A DNA stretch of 64,000 bases from an uncultured Pelagimonas sp. Lineage in GTDB: Bacteria; Pseudomonadota; Alphaproteobacteria; Rhodobacterales; Rhodobacteraceae. A program made the translations under genes and the position numbers. Positions within the stretch are counted from its first letter, which is position 1; each line of letters begins with the position of its first letter. The notes under the pieces were generated by a model. The model was not told the origin of the DNA and ran no database searches. It worked only from the letters and a program-made list of their open reading frames with translations. The stretch is taken from positions 124,001 to 188,000 of the forward strand of contig NZ_CANMKO010000003.1 in assembly GCF_947498515.1 (NCBI RefSeq), written 5' to 3'. Shown piece by piece: positions 26,949 to 37,824 of the stretch.

Positions 26949-28013
26949 ATGGCAACGGCAGATCTCCTGACAATGGATAAGAAAAACGCGGATAAACAAA
27001 AGGCGCTTGATAGCGCCTTGGCCCAAATCGAACGTCAGTTCGGTAAGGGATCGATTATGAAACTCGGCGATGGCAACGCAATCCAAGAGATCGAGGCGAC
27101 ATCAACAGGGTCGCTGGGGTTGGATATTGCGCTTGGCATTGGTGGTTTGCCCAAAGGGCGGATCGTTGAAATTTACGGGCCGGAAAGCTCGGGTAAAACA
27201 ACGCTGACCCTGCACTGCATCGCAGAAGAGCAGAAAAAAGGTGGTGTTTGCGCCTTTGTCGATGCTGAGCACGCGCTTGACCCTCAGTATGCTAAGAAAC
27301 TGGGCGTTGACCTTGATGAGCTGCTGATTTCGCAGCCCGATACAGGCGAGCAATCTCTTGAGATCGTAGACACATTGGTGCGTTCCGGTGCGGTGAGCAT
27401 GGTTGTCGTCGACTCGGTAGCGGCCCTGACGCCGAAATCGGAACTCGAAGGTGACATGGGTGATAGCAACGTGGGTGTGCAAGCCCGGTTGATGAGCCAA
27501 GCCATGCGTAAATTGACCGGCTCGATCAGCCGGTCCAATTGTATGGTGATTTTCATCAACCAGATTCGGATGAAGATTGGCGTTATGTTTGGCTCGCCTG
27601 AAACGACCACTGGCGGCAATGCGCTGAAATTCTACAGCTCGGTTCGCTTGGACATTCGGCGCATTGGTGCGATCAAAGATCGTGACGAAGTTGTTGGCAA
27701 CCAAACCCGCGTTAAAGTGGTGAAAAACAAGGTAGCACCGCCCTTCAAGCAGGTTGAATTCGACATCATGTATGGCGAAGGAATTTCGAAAATGGGCGAG
27801 CTCCTTGACCTAGGTGTCAAAGCGGGTGTCGTAGAAAAATCCGGGGCTTGGTATTCCTATGGGGATGAGCGGATCGGGCAGGGGCGTGAAAATGCCAAAA
27901 ACTATCTGCGCGAAAACTCTCGTATTTCCTACGAGATCGAAGACAAAATACGGGCTGCTCATGGGCTAGAGTTTGATATGCCCAAGGATGACCCGGATCT
28001 GGTTGAAGACTGA
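26949..28013 (+). CDS. recA: RecA recombinase
   Basis: 354 residues from the ATG at 26949; a TTG nine bases upstream is unlikely. Walker A is GPESSGKTT at about 77-85, Walker B contains MVVVDSV, and the L2 region is intact. It forms the ATP-dependent filament on single-stranded DNA that drives homologous recombination and LexA self-cleavage. Two LexA-type boxes upstream show SOS control. A perfect terminator follows. Confidence 0.99.
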   Translation: MATADLLTMDKKNADKQKALDSALAQIERQFGKGSIMKLGDGNAIQEIEATSTGSLGLDIALGIGGLPKGRIVEIYGPESSGKTTLTLHCIAEEQKKGGVCAFVDAEHALDPQYAKKLGVDLDELLISQPDTGEQSLEIVDTLVRSGAVSMVVVDSVAALTPKSELEGDMGDSNVGVQARLMSQAMRKLTGSISRSNCMVIFINQIRMKIGVMFGSPETTTGGNALKFYSSVRLDIRRIGAIKDRDEVVGNQTRVKVVKNKVAPPFKQVEFDIMYGEGISKMGELLDLGVKAGVVEKSGAWYSYGDERIGQGRENAKNYLRENSRISYEIEDKIRAAHGLEFDMPKDDPDLVED

Positions 28014-28031
28014 TCCGCATTAAACAACACG

Positions 28032-28060
28032 AAAAGCGCCCGAACTTTGGGCGCTTTTTT
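28032..28060 (+). terminator. recA terminator
   Basis: AAAAGCGCCC pairs with GGGCGCTTTT over a GAACTTT-containing loop, ending in a T-run. Located 18 bases after the recA stop. Confidence 0.9.
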
Positions 28061-28074
28061 CTTGCACAACACAC

Positions 28075-28096
28075 TTATCTGACTTAAGTCAGGTAA
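28075..28096. promoter_or_regulatory. Palindromic operator at MarR-GNAT start
   Basis: A 22-base palindrome with one mismatched pair and a perfect 14-base core, CTGACTTAAGTCAG. It ends one base before the ATG. Position and symmetry fit an operator for the dimeric MarR-type protein encoded right after it. Confidence 0.65.
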
Positions 28097-28097
28097 T

Positions 28098-28994
28098 ATG
28101 ACTTTGACTGATATTTCCCGATTTCGCCGCCTGTCCCGGGCCGTTACGACGCAAACCGGCGCATTGGATCACTCCTTTTTGGGGCTTGGGCGTCCCTTGG
28201 GGACGGCGCGTGTTCTTAACGCGATCGGACATGGGAAAAATGATGTCGGCGCGCTGCGCGATTATCTCGGACTTGATTCCGGTTTGATGAGCCGGTTGTT
28301 GCGCGGCTTGGAAGGCGAAGGGCTTATTGAAACGGGCCCGTCTCAGACCGATGCGCGCCGAAAAGTGGCACAGTTGACCAAGGCCGGGCAGGCGGCCTTT
28401 GAACAATATGAAACCCTTTCCGATCAATCCGCAAAGGGTGTGTTGAGCAGGTATTCAAACACCGAACACCTTTTGCAAGCGATGGATTTGGTGGCGACGG
28501 TTTTAGGGCGGGATCAAATTGAAATCTTAATTGCCGATCCTGATGACCTGAGAATTCAAACCTGTGTTCAGGCTTATTGCGATGAATTGTCGGAAATTCT
28601 GGGCGTGACGTTTGACAGGCAGACTTCTGGCGACCCCGAAGCCGAAAGCCTTCGCACGCCCAAGGGGGTCTTTTTGCTGGCGATGTCCGATGGGTTGCCC
28701 ATCGGCTGCTGCGCTCTCAAAGGGCAAAGCGATGGCATGGGCGAGGTCAAGCGTATGTGGGTGTCTCCTTCGGCGCGCGGTTTGGGCCTTGCAAAGCAGT
28801 TGATGTTCCAAATCGAAGATCATGCCCGGAGTTTGGGAATGACGCGTCTGCGACTTGATACAAACGGCAAATTGACCGCTGCGCTTTCGCTATATCGCAA
28901 TGACGGTTGGCAAGACATTCCACGCTACAATGACAACCCATATGCCGAGTTTTTCTTTGAAAAACGCCTTGGCTCAGCCTCCTCAATCGGTTGA
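28098..28994 (+). CDS. MarR-type regulator fused to GNAT acetyltransferase
   Basis: 298 residues. Residues about 1-140 form a MarR-like winged helix ([20 protein letters not shown], then a [13 protein letters not shown] wing). Residues about 150-295 are a GNAT domain with the acetyl-CoA loop [14 protein letters not shown] and the LYRNDGW C-terminal motif. Fusions of this order are known in many bacteria and may couple an acetylation substrate to gene control. The target is unknown. The ATG sits one base from a palindrome, which suggests autorepression. Confidence 0.9.
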   Translation: MTLTDISRFRRLSRAVTTQTGALDHSFLGLGRPLGTARVLNAIGHGKNDVGALRDYLGLDSGLMSRLLRGLEGEGLIETGPSQTDARRKVAQLTKAGQAAFEQYETLSDQSAKGVLSRYSNTEHLLQAMDLVATVLGRDQIEILIADPDDLRIQTCVQAYCDELSEILGVTFDRQTSGDPEAESLRTPKGVFLLAMSDGLPIGCCALKGQSDGMGEVKRMWVSPSARGLGLAKQLMFQIEDHARSLGMTRLRLDTNGKLTAALSLYRNDGWQDIPRYNDNPYAEFFFEKRLGSASSIG

Positions 28995-29071
28995 ACCGCC
29001 TTGCCCCATGGACAGTGCCGGGGCAGGCGGGTACATCTTCGGGAAAATACCTATCTGTGGGACGCATTATC

Positions 29072-31747
29072 ATGGCGACGCTGAACGACATCCGGTCGAC
29101 CTTTTTGAACTATTTCGCAAAACAGGGGCATGAGATCGTTGATTCCAGCCCGCTGGTTCCGCGCAATGACCCGACGTTGATGTTCGTCAACTCGGGTATG
29201 GTTCAGTTTAAGAACCTGTTTACAGGGGTTGAAACCCGTGACTACCAACGCGCCACCACCGCCCAGAAATGTGTGCGGGCGGGGGGCAAGCACAATGACC
29301 TAGATAACGTCGGCTATACCGCGCGCCACCACACGTTTTTCGAGATGCTCGGCAACTTTTCCTTTGGGGATTATTTCAAGGAAGAGGCCATTCCATTCGC
29401 TTGGGAGCTGATCACCAAAGAATATGGCATCCCCAAGGACAAGCTCTATACCACCGTTTATCACACCGATGACGAAGCTTTTGAGATTTGGAAAAAGATG
29501 GGTGTGCCAGAGGATCGGATCATTCGGATCGCGACCTCTGACAACTTCTGGCAAATGGGGCCAACCGGCCCGTGTGGTCCTTGCACCGAGATTTTCTATG
29601 ATCACGGCGATCATATTTGGGGCGGCCCTCCCGGCTCACCCGAAGAAGATGGCGACCGGTTTATCGAAATCTGGAACGTTGTTTTCATGCAGAACGAGCA
29701 GTTCGAAGACGGCTCGATGAAGGCGCTCGACATGCAGTCGATCGACACCGGCATGGGGTTGGAACGGATCGGCGCGCTGTTGCAAGGCAGCCATGATAAC
29801 TATGACACCGATCTGTTCAAAACCCTGATCGAAGCCTCGGCCAATGCCACGTCGGTTGATCCCTATGGTGACAAAAACGTCCATCATCGCGTGATTGCTG
29901 ACCATTTGCGTTCGACCTCGTTCCTGATTGCCGATGGTGTGATGCCGTCCAACGATGGCCGTGGCTATGTATTACGCCGCATTATGCGCCGCGCCATGCG
30001 TCACGCGCATCTGCTTGGGGCCAAAGATCCGGTGATGCACCAGTTGGTTCCGGCGTTGGTTGGCCAGATGGGGCAAGCCTATCCCGAATTGGGCCAGGCG
30101 CAGGCGATGATCGAAGAGACATTGTTGCTTGAAGAAACCCGTTTCAAACAGACCTTGGACCGCGGCCTGAAACTTCTCGATGACGAACTCGACGGGCTTG
30201 ACGAAGGCGCGCAATTGCCCGGTGCGGCGGCGTTTAAGCTTTATGACACCTATGGTTTCCCGCTCGATTTGACCCAAGACGCCCTGCGTGAAAAGGGCCG
30301 CGAGGTGGATACCGATGGGTTTGACGCCGCCATGGAAGAGCAAAAAGCCAAGGCGCGCGCGGCGTGGTCCGGTTCGGGCGATGCGGCGGACAACGCGGTT
30401 TGGTTTGACGTGCTCGATGGGGCCGAGGCCACTGATTTCTTGGGCTATGACACAGAAAAAGCCGAGGGTCAGGTTTTGGCCTTGGTGTCCGATGGCAAAA
30501 AGGTCGACACTTTGGGCGAAGGTGCCGAAGGTTGGGTTGTGACCAACCAAACGCCCTTTTACGCCGAAAGTGGTGGTCAGGTTGGCGATGAGGGCGTGAT
30601 CCGCCGTCTTGAAAACCGCGATGATGCGGCAACGGTTTCCGACACCCGCAAGTTCGCTGACGGCAAAATCTTTGCCCACAAGGTGGTGGTGTCCAAAGGG
30701 ACATTGGCCACAGGAGAGGCAGTTGAGCTTGAGGTTGATCACACCCGCCGCAGCACCATTCGCGCCAATCACTCGGCGACGCACCTGTTGCACGAAGCTT
30801 TGCGCAACGCGCTTGGTGATCACGTGGCACAGCGCGGCTCGCTTAATGCGCCGGATCGATTGCGGTTCGACTTTAGCCACGGCAAAGCGCTGAGCGCTGA
30901 GGAGTTGTCAAAGGTTGAGGCCGAGGTGAACGCCTATATCCGTCAAAACGGCGCGGTTAGCACCCGGATCATGACGCCCGATGATGCCCGTGCCATTGGC
31001 GCACAGGCCTTGTTTGGCGAAAAATACGGTGACGAAGTTCGTGTTGTGTCGATGGGTCAATTGGCCGGATCGGGCAAGGGCAGCGACGGGGCGACCTATT
31101 CGTTGGAATTGTGTGGTGGCACCCATGTGCGCCAGACCGGCGACATTGGGGCCTTTGTTTCGCTGGGCGATAGCGCTTCTTCGGCCGGTGTGCGTCGGAT
31201 CGAAGCCCTGACCGGACAAGCGGCTATGGACTATCTAGCGGATCAATCCGCAGCCTTGAATACCGTCGCGGGTGAACTCAAAGCACCAGTGGCCGAGGTT
31301 CCGGCGCGGGTCAAAGCCCTCATGGACGAACGCAAAGCCTTGGCGAACGAAGTCGCCCAGCTTCGGCGGGAACTTGCCATGGCCGGTGGGGCCGGGCAGG
31401 GCGGCGGTGCCGAGCCTCGTGATGTCAATGGGGTCGCATTTGTTGCGCAGGTTTTGACCGGTGTGAGCGGCAAAGACCTGCCAGCGCTGATCGACGAACA
31501 CAAATCCCGTATCGGCTCTGGTGCTGTGTTGCTGATCGCGGATGCGGGCGGCAAGGCGGCTGTCGCGGCTGGTGTGACCGAGGACATGACAGGCAAAGTG
31601 TCGGCGGTTGACCTGGTCAAGGCTGCCGTGGTTGAGCTTGGTGGTAAGGGCGGCGGTGGTCGTCCGGACATGGCGCAGGGTGGGGCCAAAGATGTGGCCA
31701 ATGCCGACGCAGCAATCAAAGCGGCAGAAGCCGCCATCGGAGGATAA
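29072..31747 (+). CDS. alaS: Alanyl-tRNA synthetase
   Basis: 891 residues from the ATG at 29072 ([15 protein letters not shown]); upstream in-frame codons have unusual composition. The class II catalytic core opens with [12 protein letters not shown]. The editing domain has the zinc-ligand motifs [11 protein letters not shown] and [10 protein letters not shown]. The C-Ala region is Gly-rich ([15 protein letters not shown]) near the end. It charges tRNA-Ala and clears Ser/Gly mischarging. Full length; the DUF1330 gene follows by three bases. Confidence 0.99.
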   Translation: MATLNDIRSTFLNYFAKQGHEIVDSSPLVPRNDPTLMFVNSGMVQFKNLFTGVETRDYQRATTAQKCVRAGGKHNDLDNVGYTARHHTFFEMLGNFSFGDYFKEEAIPFAWELITKEYGIPKDKLYTTVYHTDDEAFEIWKKMGVPEDRIIRIATSDNFWQMGPTGPCGPCTEIFYDHGDHIWGGPPGSPEEDGDRFIEIWNVVFMQNEQFEDGSMKALDMQSIDTGMGLERIGALLQGSHDNYDTDLFKTLIEASANATSVDPYGDKNVHHRVIADHLRSTSFLIADGVMPSNDGRGYVLRRIMRRAMRHAHLLGAKDPVMHQLVPALVGQMGQAYPELGQAQAMIEETLLLEETRFKQTLDRGLKLLDDELDGLDEGAQLPGAAAFKLYDTYGFPLDLTQDALREKGREVDTDGFDAAMEEQKAKARAAWSGSGDAADNAVWFDVLDGAEATDFLGYDTEKAEGQVLALVSDGKKVDTLGEGAEGWVVTNQTPFYAESGGQVGDEGVIRRLENRDDAATVSDTRKFADGKIFAHKVVVSKGTLATGEAVELEVDHTRRSTIRANHSATHLLHEALRNALGDHVAQRGSLNAPDRLRFDFSHGKALSAEELSKVEAEVNAYIRQNGAVSTRIMTPDDARAIGAQALFGEKYGDEVRVVSMGQLAGSGKGSDGATYSLELCGGTHVRQTGDIGAFVSLGDSASSAGVRRIEALTGQAAMDYLADQSAALNTVAGELKAPVAEVPARVKALMDERKALANEVAQLRRELAMAGGAGQGGGAEPRDVNGVAFVAQVLTGVSGKDLPALIDEHKSRIGSGAVLLIADAGGKAAVAAGVTEDMTGKVSAVDLVKAAVVELGGKGGGGRPDMAQGGAKDVANADAAIKAAEAAIGG

Positions 31748-31750
31748 GAC

Positions 31751-32038
31751 ATGCCCGCACTTTGGATCGCTCATGTGACCGTCACAGATACCGAAGCCTA
31801 TGGCAAATATGCCGAACTTGCCGGGCCGGCAATTGCCGCGCATGGCGGATCGTTTATTGCCCGCGGCGGCCGCTATGTTCAGCTTGAGGGCAAAGAACGC
31901 CCCCGCAATGTTGTGGCGCGGTTCCCAAGCGTCGAAGCCGCCGAGGAATGCTATCATTCAGATGCCTATCAAGAGGCACTAAGCCACGCGCGTGGCGCGT
32001 CTGAGCGAGAGCTTTTGGTGGTCGAAATCACCGAGTGA
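31751..32038 (+). CDS. DUF1330-domain protein
   Basis: 95 residues, ATG at 31751 with a GGAGGA site overlapping the alaS stop. A ferredoxin-like fold is suggested by ALWIAHVTVTDTEAYGKYAE and by the VVARFPSVEAAEECYHSDAY segment, both standard DUF1330 features. Members resemble dimeric ABM-type proteins of unknown function. It is evidently co-transcribed with alaS. Confidence 0.88.
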   Translation: MPALWIAHVTVTDTEAYGKYAELAGPAIAAHGGSFIARGGRYVQLEGKERPRNVVARFPSVEAAEECYHSDAYQEALSHARGASERELLVVEITE

Positions 32039-32079
32039 TTGAGGCGCGCCTTAGTCGCGTTTTACACCTGAAAAATCCA

Positions 32080-32109
32080 AACGGGCGGCTAGGGAACAAG
32101 CCGCCCGTT
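32080..32109 (+). terminator. alaS-DUF1330 terminator
   Basis: A perfect 10-bp stem AACGGGCGGC/GCCGCCCGTT with a 10-base loop. The T-run is weak (GGAGTGAAAATC), so efficiency is uncertain. Confidence 0.65.
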
Positions 32110-32507
32110 GGAGTGAAAATCGGCCAGATATTGCTGGTAGCCCAAGGTACCCACCAGCATATGGCCACCTTCCGCCGACGATGAGTTTGATTTGGCAATC
32201 TCCCGCCATGGCAGAAATCGACGCTTTTCAGCGCCAGTGATTCGGGAAAATGCAGGTTTATTGTTTCCATTTTGGCGACGAATTTTTCGTTGTCAGGAAA
32301 TGTTTCCGAATTGGAAAAATTTGTGGCGGTCGAAGCTGTGGATAAAAGCGTTTGATTATGGCTTGGCAGGCACAGATTCACGCTAAAGTCGTGGTTTTTG
32401 GTACGAAACCCGGTTTTTAAGCAGGCAAGTATGGAATTCCTGTCGCGCCTTCCTTGGCATCTTGGCTAGACTTTCAGCACCTTTAATTTTTTCTTGGGAG
32501 AAAGACT
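32110..32507. other. Gene-free region before the small exported protein
   Basis: About 400 bases. Open frames here have poor composition and no ribosome binding sites. It probably holds the promoter of the gene starting at 32508, whose GGGAGAAAG site is clear. No other structure seen. Confidence 0.45.
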
Positions 32508-32777
32508 ATGAAAAAGGTTCTTGCAGTCGCAATTTTGGCGGCATCGACTCTGGCTGCACCTGCATTCGCATGGGAAGGCAACGTTGTAGCGTGCTACAAC
32601 AAGATCTGGGTTCCGGCGACTTATAGCACGTCGAAAACGCTGATCATGGCGGCTCACACTGAGTGGGAATACCGCAACGGTCAGATGGTCAAGATCCATT
32701 ACCCTGCTGTTTACAAAGAGAGCAAGCACATGAAATCCGCGGGTCACTATGTGGCGCGCAAGGCTCCTTGTAACTAA
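32508..32777 (+). CDS. Small exported protein, 89 residues
   Basis: Signal peptide MKKVLAVAILAASTLAAPAFA ends with an AFA cleavage site, leaving about 68 residues with Cys29 and Cys88. The mature part includes YNKIWVPATYSTSKTL and HYPAVYKESKHM. GGGAGAAAG lies just before the ATG and a very strong terminator follows, so it is a single-gene unit. Family not recognised; a periplasmic or secreted role is inferred from the signal peptide. Confidence 0.85.
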   Translation: MKKVLAVAILAASTLAAPAFAWEGNVVACYNKIWVPATYSTSKTLIMAAHTEWEYRNGQMVKIHYPAVYKESKHMKSAGHYVARKAPCN

Positions 32778-32815
32778 GGCTGACCTTTAGAGAATAGGGT
32801 CTTTTGATCCAAGAG

Positions 32816-32854
32816 AGAGGCGCAGGGACTGCCACCCTGCGCCTCTTTGCTTTT
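32816..32854 (+). terminator. Strong hairpin terminator
   Basis: A perfect 12-bp stem AGAGGCGCAGGG/CCCTGCGCCTCT with a 7-base loop, then TTGCTTTT. It closes the small exported-protein gene. Confidence 0.9.
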
Positions 32855-32924
32855 GGAGAAACCTTGCAAACCACGCTCCTGCGGTCTACCCGGCTTATGT
32901 ATTTTGCAAAAATGGGGAATTGAA

Positions 32925-33227
32925 ATGCGCAAGCTTGGGGTTGTTTTTGTCGCCTGTGGAGCGTTGAGCGCCTGTGGTGGTCTGGGTCAGAAACAAGAGG
33001 CCGCGCCATCTGAGCTGTCTTCAGCGCGATCATTGAGCGATATTTCAGTCACGCGAGAGGGTGATTTTGTTCAAGGCACCGCCGGTGCGGGCTGGAGCCA
33101 GCTTGAGCTGAATGGAAACCCGAATGGGGCTTTGTGCAGCGGTGCGGGCGAACATGTTGCCAATCTTGTCGTGCAACCACCGGATGAGACCGGGCAGGTG
33201 CGCTTCTCTGCCTTTTGCGTCTCCTAA
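32925..33227 (+). CDS. Small lipoprotein, 100 residues
   Basis: ATG at 32925 (MRKLGVVFVACGALSAC). The lipobox LSAC ends at Cys17, so a lipid anchor is expected. The mature part ends in a TGQVRFSAFCVS strand. No recognised family. Single gene followed by a bidirectional terminator. Confidence 0.8.
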   Translation: MRKLGVVFVACGALSACGGLGQKQEAAPSELSSARSLSDISVTREGDFVQGTAGAGWSQLELNGNPNGALCSGAGEHVANLVVQPPDETGQVRFSAFCVS

Positions 33228-33230
33228 AGA

Positions 33231-33257
33231 AAAAGCCCCGGAATATCCGGGGCTTTT
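33231..33257. terminator. Bidirectional terminator before typA
   Basis: AAAAGCCCCGG and CCGGGGCTTTT form a perfect hairpin with a 5-base loop. The A- and T-runs on either side suit both the lipoprotein gene and the convergent typA gene. Confidence 0.9.
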
Positions 33258-33263
33258 ATCTGT

Positions 33264-35078
33264 TTAGTCTTTTTTCGCCATCCGCTTGCGTTCATGCGGA
33301 TCAAGGTAGCGCTTGCGAAGCCGCACTGCGTTTGGCGTCACTTCAACAAGTTCGTCGTCGTTGATATAGGCAATCGCCTCTTCAAGGCTCAGCGTGATCG
33401 GTGTGGTCAAACGCACCGCTTCATCGGTACCCGAGGCACGAACGTTGGTCAGTTTCTTACCTTTGAGCGGGTTGACCTCAAGATCGTTCTCACGGCTGTG
33501 TTCGCCGATGATCATGCCCTGATAAACCTTGGCCTGCGCCCCGATCATCATCTTACCGCGATCTTCGAGGTTCCAAAGCGCATAGGCAACGGCGTCGCCG
33601 TTTTCCATCGAAATAAGAACACCTGCACGACGGCCTGGGATGCTGCCTTTGTGTTCGGTCCAGCCGTGGAAGACCCGGTTCAAAACACCAGTCCCGCGCG
33701 TATCAGTGAGGAATTCACCGTGGTACCCGATAAGGCCACGCGATGGCACATGGGCCACGATGCGGGTCTTACCACCGTTTTGACGCATCTCAACCAGCTC
33801 ACCCTTGCGTGTGCCGGTCAGCTTTTCGATCACCGCGCCGGAATATTCGTCATCCACGTCAATGGTGGCTTCTTCGACCGGCTCCATGCGCACGCCGTTT
33901 TCTTCGCGCATAATCACCTGTGGGCGCGAGATAGAAAGCTCAAAACCCTCGCGGCGCATGTTTTCGATCAAAACACCCATCTGGAGTTCACCACGGCCCG
34001 AAACTTCAAAGGCTTCGCCACCGGGGGTGTCGGCGATTTTGATCGCAACGTTGCTTTCGGCCTCTTTGTAGAGACGGTCACGGATCACCCGCGACTGAAC
34101 CTTTTTACCATCGCGACCAGCCAGCGGGCTGTCGTTGATGCCAAAGGTTACGGTGATGGTGGGCGGGTCAATCGGCTGGGCGTCGAGCGGCTCGTCTACA
34201 GCCAGCGCACAGATGGTGTCGGCAACGGTGGCCTTGGACATGCCCGCCAGAGTAACGATGTCACCAGCTGCGGCTTCTTCGATGTCTTGGTTTTGCAAGC
34301 CACGGAAGGCCTGAATTTTGGTGACGCGGAAGTTTTCGATCTTTTGACCGATGCGCGAAATCGCTTGAACCGAGGCACCAACCTTGATGCGACCGCTTTC
34401 AACACGACCAGTCAACGTGCGGCCCACAAAGGCGTCAGCGCCCAGTGTGGTCGCCAGCATGCGGAAATCTTCGTCTTGATGGGCAATCTGCTTGGGGGCA
34501 GGGACGTGATTGACGATTAGGTCAAACAGCGCGCTCAAATCTTTGCGCGGGCCGTCAAGTTCGTGATCGGCCCAGCCTGCGCGGCCCGAGGCATACATAT
34601 GTGGGAAGTCGAGCTGATCGTCATCGGCGTCTAGGCCCGTGAAGAGATCAAAGACTTCGTCCAGAGCGCGATCAGGTTCGCCATCGGGTTTGTCGACCTT
34701 GTTGACCACAACGATAGGACGCAGGCCAAGCGCCAGCGCCTTGGAGGTCACGAATTTGGTCTGGGGCATCGGGCCTTCGGCCGCGTCGACCAGAAGAACA
34801 ACACCGTCAACCATCGACAGGATACGTTCGACTTCCCCGCCGAAATCGGCGTGGCCGGGGGTATCAACGATGTTGATCCGCGTGTCTTTCCATTCCACCG
34901 ATGTCGGTTTGGCGAAAATGGTGATGCCACGTTCGCGTTCGAGATCGTTGCTATCCATGGCCCGTTCAGCCACGGCTTGGTTGGCACGAAACGCGCCCGA
35001 TTGTTTCAGTAGCTCGTCAACCAGTGTCGTTTTGCCGTGGTCAACGTGCGCGATGATCGCAATGTTGCGCATGTCCAT
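33264..35078 (-). CDS. typA: Ribosome-associated GTPase TypA/BipA
   Basis: 604 residues from the ATG at 35078 ([18 protein letters not shown]). G1 is [10 protein letters not shown]2 contains [10 protein letters not shown]3 is [13 protein letters not shown]4 is NKVDKPDG. The C-terminal EF-G-like domains and the TypA-specific C-terminal domain are present ([20 protein letters not shown]). It acts on ribosomes in stress and assembly. Longer N-terminal reading to 35255 is not supported. Confidence 0.98.
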   Translation of the reverse strand: MDMRNIAIIAHVDHGKTTLVDELLKQSGAFRANQAVAERAMDSNDLERERGITIFAKPTSVEWKDTRINIVDTPGHADFGGEVERILSMVDGVVLLVDAAEGPMPQTKFVTSKALALGLRPIVVVNKVDKPDGEPDRALDEVFDLFTGLDADDDQLDFPHMYASGRAGWADHELDGPRKDLSALFDLIVNHVPAPKQIAHQDEDFRMLATTLGADAFVGRTLTGRVESGRIKVGASVQAISRIGQKIENFRVTKIQAFRGLQNQDIEEAAAGDIVTLAGMSKATVADTICALAVDEPLDAQPIDPPTITVTFGINDSPLAGRDGKKVQSRVIRDRLYKEAESNVAIKIADTPGGEAFEVSGRGELQMGVLIENMRREGFELSISRPQVIMREENGVRMEPVEEATIDVDDEYSGAVIEKLTGTRKGELVEMRQNGGKTRIVAHVPSRGLIGYHGEFLTDTRGTGVLNRVFHGWTEHKGSIPGRRAGVLISMENGDAVAYALWNLEDRGKMMIGAQAKVYQGMIIGEHSRENDLEVNPLKGKKLTNVRASGTDEAVRLTTPITLSLEEAIAYINDDELVEVTPNAVRLRKRYLDPHERKRMAKKD

Positions 35079-35205
35079 GAGAGGGCCGCCTTGTTCGCAA
35101 GAATATTCGAGAGTTGCGCAGCCCGTAACGGGCCTAGACCCAAAAGGCCAGAGGCTTTGATGAGTTGTCGCGAAATAGCGCCTTTTTCGGCGGGATGATG
35201 CGGGA

Positions 35206-35535
35206 TCAGTGAGTGGCAGAATTGGAAAACAGGTTAATAACGGCGATCCCGACAATGATAAAGCCCATGCCGATCACCGCCGGCAGATCGAGCTTTTGCC
35301 CAAAAACCACAAATCCTATCGCTGCGATCAAGACAATGCCAAGTCCGGACCACATCGCATAGGCAATCCCAACCGGGAAGGTCTTGAGCGCGATCGACAA
35401 GAGATAGAAGGCCGCGCCGTAGCCAATTACCGTAATCAAAGCGGGCAGGGGTTTGGTAAATTGTTGACTGGCTTGCAATGCGGTGGTGCCGATGGTTTCG
35501 GCCAGAATGGCAAGCGCAAGGATCAGGTAAGGCAT
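35206..35535 (-). CDS. SMR-family multidrug exporter
   Basis: 109 residues with four transmembrane segments. The essential Glu is in LAILAETIGTTALQ (residue 13). GIAYAMWSGLG and FGQKLDLPAVIGMGFIIVG are SMR signatures. Exports cationic compounds using protons as a dimer. Substrate unknown; it resembles the EmrE/SugE subgroup. Confidence 0.93.
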   Translation of the reverse strand: MPYLILALAILAETIGTTALQASQQFTKPLPALITVIGYGAAFYLLSIALKTFPVGIAYAMWSGLGIVLIAAIGFVVFGQKLDLPAVIGMGFIIVGIAVINLFSNSATH

Positions 35536-35591
35536 CGGGCATCCAACAAGAAGGCGAGGGGAAGGTGGGGTTGAACCCCACCCTACCGATC

Positions 35592-37133
35592 TTAGAGATG
35601 GATGGTAAAGCGCATACGCAAGGCGGCATCTAATGCCGGGTCAAATCGCGCTTGCGATGGCGTGGCGAGAATGGCCTCTTTGCGCGCCACCGCGTTAACG
35701 AGCAAATCGGGTTTCTCGCGCTCTTCCCATTCTTTGGGTGAGGTGCGGTCGCCCAGATTGGGATAGACATGATCCTTTTGCATCCGGCCCAATGTCGCGT
35801 CGGTGCCAAGATAGTGACCCGGACCGGTTAGGCAAACATCGCGCATCTGATCAAGCGCAAGGGTTTCTTCGTCAACCTCGATCCCGCGCACACAGCGCAT
35901 GGCCTGACCAATCAGGTCATCACCAAGGATCAGGCTTTCGTGACAGAAACCAAGCAACGAGGCATGCATCCCAGCGGCTTCGTAGACCATGTTAAGGCCA
36001 GAGAGACCCGCCATGACGTTGGAACACATCTGCTCCCATCCTGCCTGCATGTCGGGCAGTTTGCTATCCGAGGCCCCAGCCGCCGCGCCGCCGGGCAGGC
36101 CGTAGTACTGGTGCATCTGCGCGCAACCCGCCGAAAGCAATGCCTGCTCACCCGAACCGACCGACATCGCCCCAGTGCGCAGATCAAGCCCAAAGGGCCA
36201 GGTGCCAAAGATCGCCGGGTGACCGGGTTTGATGGCGTTGACATAGATCAGCCCGGCCAGACATTCGGCCACGGTTTGGGCAATCGCCCCGGCGATTGTC
36301 GAAGGCGCGGTGGCCCCGGCCATACAAGCGGCCAAGAGCAAAACGGGCACACCGCCGCGGATGCATTGCTCCATCGCTTCGCAGCTTTCGGTGGCGAACT
36401 TGAGCGGCGGCACCACGAAACAGTTGGTATTGGACACAAACGGGCGGGCTCGAAACTTCTCTTCCCCTCCGGCAATCATATAAAGCATCTCAAGCCCGTC
36501 TTGCACGTGAGAGGGATCAGAGAAAGAGGTGCCGATATGCTTGGTTGTGCCCGAACAGCAGGCGTAAATGGTGTTAAGATCCATATGCAGGTTGTTGGTG
36601 ATGTCTCGGGCGACCATGGGGCGCTGAACAAAGTGGATATTGTCCAAGGTATCGGCTATGCGCGCCGCATCATGCAGGTCTTGTAGGGTGCTGTCGCGAT
36701 AGTTTGAGCCGTCCAAATCCACCATATGGACGGCGGCCCCGGCAGTGCCATAATGGACCCTGGTCCCGCCTAAATCGAGATCGTGTTGACCGTCCCGGCT
36801 AAACAAAGTCAGGTCTTTACAGGCTTTTGCCAGCGTATCTTCGACCAATGATCGAGGAAAACGAACCCGGCCATCATCGCCATAAGTCGCACCAACAGCA
36901 ACCATCGCGTCGATGCCAGATTGCGGCGCATCCGCAAGGCCGATCTCTTCGAGAGCTTGCAAGGCCGTCTCATGGATTTGCACCATTTGCCGATCGCTCA
37001 GAGGGCGGTATTGGCCACCGCTCATGCCGGGGCGAATAGGGCGTTGATCTTGGGTGAGGGCGGCGGCGCGGGCGGCGACACGGGCCGCACGTCCTCCGGA
37101 CCGTCCGCTGGCGCGGCGGGGCATAGACGTCAT
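35592..37133 (-). CDS. MttB-family corrinoid-dependent methyltransferase, no pyrrolysine codon
   Basis: 513 residues. The family core is seen in HYGTAGAAVHMVDLDG, the FGLDLRTGAMSVGSGEQALL region and YGLPGGAAAGASDSKLPD. There is no in-frame TAG, so it belongs to the non-pyrrolysine branch, which demethylates glycine betaine or other quaternary amines. The product methyl group goes to a corrinoid protein. An activator of the RACo type is encoded at 12.5-14.6 kb, but the corrinoid protein is not in the window. Substrate unresolved. Confidence 0.9.
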   Translation of the reverse strand: MTSMPRRASGRSGGRAARVAARAAALTQDQRPIRPGMSGGQYRPLSDRQMVQIHETALQALEEIGLADAPQSGIDAMVAVGATYGDDGRVRFPRSLVEDTLAKACKDLTLFSRDGQHDLDLGGTRVHYGTAGAAVHMVDLDGSNYRDSTLQDLHDAARIADTLDNIHFVQRPMVARDITNNLHMDLNTIYACCSGTTKHIGTSFSDPSHVQDGLEMLYMIAGGEEKFRARPFVSNTNCFVVPPLKFATESCEAMEQCIRGGVPVLLLAACMAGATAPSTIAGAIAQTVAECLAGLIYVNAIKPGHPAIFGTWPFGLDLRTGAMSVGSGEQALLSAGCAQMHQYYGLPGGAAAGASDSKLPDMQAGWEQMCSNVMAGLSGLNMVYEAAGMHASLLGFCHESLILGDDLIGQAMRCVRGIEVDEETLALDQMRDVCLTGPGHYLGTDATLGRMQKDHVYPNLGDRTSPKEWEEREKPDLLVNAVARKEAILATPSQARFDPALDAALRMRFTIHL

Positions 37134-37427
37134 AGGAGAATCCTGAATATGGAGTTTGGAGGGATAGGCGCGTTGCCTAAACTGGACGCCCGCGTGCGGC
37201 GCGGCCGCGCCGAGCCCCTATCACCAATTCAATGCGCAAAACGCGAGGGAGTTTCATATCCATAGGCCCATGATTGGGTCCGAATCCGCACAAGTCGCGA
37301 CCAAAAACGACATGGTCGATGTTTTAAAACGACGCTTCGATGATTGCCCAACAGTGCGGGGCTTGCGTTGAGAGCCAAGGCTTCTACCAATGAGACAGGA
37401 AAATTTGACCAACGAAGGATGCACTTT

Positions 37428-37772
37428 ATGGATATCACCCGTCACAACGCAGGCCCGCGCATGTCACAGATTGTCGAGCATGGCGATCTCATCTATTTGG
37501 CCGGGCAGGTGGGGCGCGGCCCAGACATGACTAGCCAGACAAAAGATATGTTGGCCTCGGTTGATCGGCTTTTGGCGTCAGTCGGGAGTTCCAAGTCACG
37601 GGTATTGTCGGCGCAGGTCTGGGTTGCGGACATGGCCTTGTTTGGTGAAATGAACGCGGTTTGGGATGCGTGGATCGATCCAAAGAACCCGCCGGCGCGC
37701 GCCTGTGTTGAGGCAAAATTAGCGACCCCGGACTTCTTGGTGGAGGTTATGGTCACGGCGGCCAAAGGCTAA
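37428..37772 (+). CDS. RidA-family protein
   Basis: 114 residues from the ATG at 37428 with AGGA eight bases upstream. The fold is indicated by HGDLIYLAGQVGRGPD, VLSAQVWVADMALFGEMN and the NPPARACVEAKLATPDFLVE segment with the conserved Arg. True RidA removes reactive enamines/imines. This protein looks closer to the Rid2/RidA-like branch, so its exact activity is uncertain. It stands near the MttB gene but on the opposite strand. Confidence 0.88.
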   Translation: MDITRHNAGPRMSQIVEHGDLIYLAGQVGRGPDMTSQTKDMLASVDRLLASVGSSKSRVLSAQVWVADMALFGEMNAVWDAWIDPKNPPARACVEAKLATPDFLVEVMVTAAKG

Positions 37773-37777
37773 AATCA

Positions 37778-37824
37778 CGGCCCATTCCCCTACGTAAACC
37801 CTTTGGGGGCAAGGGGATGGGCCG
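37778..37824. terminator. Long hairpin after the RidA-like gene
   Basis: CGGCCCAT-T-CCCC pairs with GGGGATGGGCCG with one bulged base and a 22-base loop. No T-run follows, so its role as a terminator is uncertain. Confidence 0.5.

Noticed and set aside
32028-32381. 117-residue minus-strand frame
   Set aside because: No ribosome binding site or recognisable fold; it crosses the alaS-operon terminator.
33294-34520. 408-residue plus-strand frame inside typA
   Set aside because: Antisense shadow of typA, which is certain from its GTPase motifs.
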